Position numbers and translations under genes: made by a program. A stretch of 6,061 nucleotides of DNA from Propionibacteriaceae bacterium (GTDB lineage Bacteria > Actinomycetota > Actinomycetes > Propionibacteriales > Propionibacteriaceae), in NCBI GenBank assembly GCA_020438595.1, contig JAGQUI010000177.1, forward strand, positions 1 through 6,061. The letters run 5' to 3'. The notes beneath the pieces are model-generated. The model saw only the letters and a program-made list of their open reading frames with translations, had not been told where the DNA came from and made no database searches. Shown here piece after piece: positions 5,500 through 6,061 of the stretch. How positions within the stretch are numbered: the stretch's first letter is position 1; every line of letters starts with the position of its first letter.

Positions 5500-6061
5500 A
5501 TGGCCCTCGGCGTCGCAGTGATCGGTGCAGGGATGGCGGGCAAGGCCCACATCGCCGCGTACAAGGTGGCCCCGACGCTCTACGAATCGGTACTGCCCGA
5601 GTTGCGCTACGTCTCGATCGGCGACGTGAACGCGGAGATCGGCGAGGCGACGGCGAAGCGGTACGGCTTCGAGCGCAGTGACACCGACTGGCGGGCGATC
5701 GCCGACGACCCGGACATCGACGTGGTCAGCGTGGTGATCGCGAACAGCCTGCACCTGGAGGTCGTGAAGGGCCTGCTGGAGGCCGGCAAGCACGTGCTGT
5801 GCGAGAAGCCGCTCGCGGACACGCTGGAGTCGGCGCGGGAGATGGCACGACTCGCGAAGGAGGCCTCCTCGATCGCGCGGATCGGGCTCACCTTCCGCCG
5901 CCAGCCCGGCATCGCCGCGATCAAGCGGTGGATCGAGGACGGGACGCTCGGCAAGGTGAACCACTTCTCCGGCCGCTACTGGTGCGACTACGGCTGCAAT
6001 CCGAAGGGCCCGATGAGCTGGCGGTTCTCCGGCCCGATGGGTAGCGGCGCGCTGGCCGACA
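5500..6061 (+). CDS. Gfo/Idh/MocA-family oxidoreductase, N-terminal part (3' end outside window)
   Basis: The frame opens at ATG 5500 and stays open for 187 residues to the window edge; family members are usually about 330-400 residues. The N-terminal Rossmann fold shows the dinucleotide motif VIGAGMAGKAH (8-18), then VVSVVIANSLHLEVVKGLLEAGKHVLCEKPLA, with Glu102-Lys103-Pro104 as the family EKP motif and Lys103 the usual catalytic/cofactor lysine. GSGALAD at the edge (181-187) matches the start of the substrate-domain G-G-A-L-x-D motif. The family oxidises or reduces sugars and cyclitols with NAD(P); inositol 2-dehydrogenase (IolG) belongs here. Next to iolD, an inositol or related polyol dehydrogenase is plausible, but the substrate cannot be fixed from this half. 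It has a strong promoter and ribosome site and is probably the first gene of an operon repressed by the divergent LacI protein. Confidence 0.88.
   Translation, partial: MALGVAVIGAGMAGKAHIAAYKVAPTLYESVLPELRYVSIGDVNAEIGEATAKRYGFERSDTDWRAIADDPDIDVVSVVIANSLHLEVVKGLLEAGKHVLCEKPLADTLESAREMARLAKEASSIARIGLTFRRQPGIAAIKRWIEDGTLGKVNHFSGRYWCDYGCNPKGPMSWRFSGPMGSGALAD

Overview
The window is a GC-rich chromosomal stretch from an actinobacterium. The evidence is strong G/C bias at third codon positions, GTG and ATG starts, GGAG/GAGG-type ribosome sites and TANNNT -10 boxes. The family is not settled by the sequence; a Pseudonocardiales-like host is only a guess. Gene content points to a carbohydrate/polyol catabolic locus centred on myo-inositol breakdown.

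Layout. (1) 1-756, + strand: the C-terminal two thirds or so of a transaldolase-family protein; its start lies outside the window. (2) 757-840: a short gap dominated by a strong GC-rich hairpin. (3) 841-2739, +: iolD, the ThDP-dependent hydrolase that opens the ring of trihydroxycyclohexanedione in inositol catabolism. (4) 2740-3486, +: a TSUP (TauE/SafE-type) membrane transporter whose GTG start follows the iolD stop codon with no gap. (5) 3487-3615: a promoter region with a perfect palindromic operator. (6) 3616-4371, +: a GntR/HutC-family (UTRA) regulator. (7) 4379-5386, - strand: a LacI-family regulator, convergent with the GntR gene. (8) 5387-5499: a divergent intergenic region with a good sigma70-type promoter and a second copy of the same operator. 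(9) 5500-6061, +: the N-terminal part of a Gfo/Idh/MocA-family oxidoreductase, running off the window.

How it fits together. Transaldolase, IolD and the transporter look like the tail of a catabolic operon. The two regulators and the dehydrogenase look like an adjoining control and catabolic module. The clearest non-coding signal is an identical 18-bp perfect palindrome (ACTTGGAGCGCTCCAAGT) present exactly twice. One copy lies between the -35 and -10 boxes proposed for the GntR gene. The other lies just downstream of the -10 box proposed for the dehydrogenase. Its GGAGCGCTCC core is the style of site used by LacI-family repressors, so the LacI protein encoded between the copies is the natural candidate to bind both, placing the GntR regulator under LacI control. 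That link is inferred. No mobile elements, CRISPR arrays, tRNA or rRNA genes were seen. The enzymes are ordinary members of known families, and the main novelty is in the regulation and in the unusual partners of iolD.
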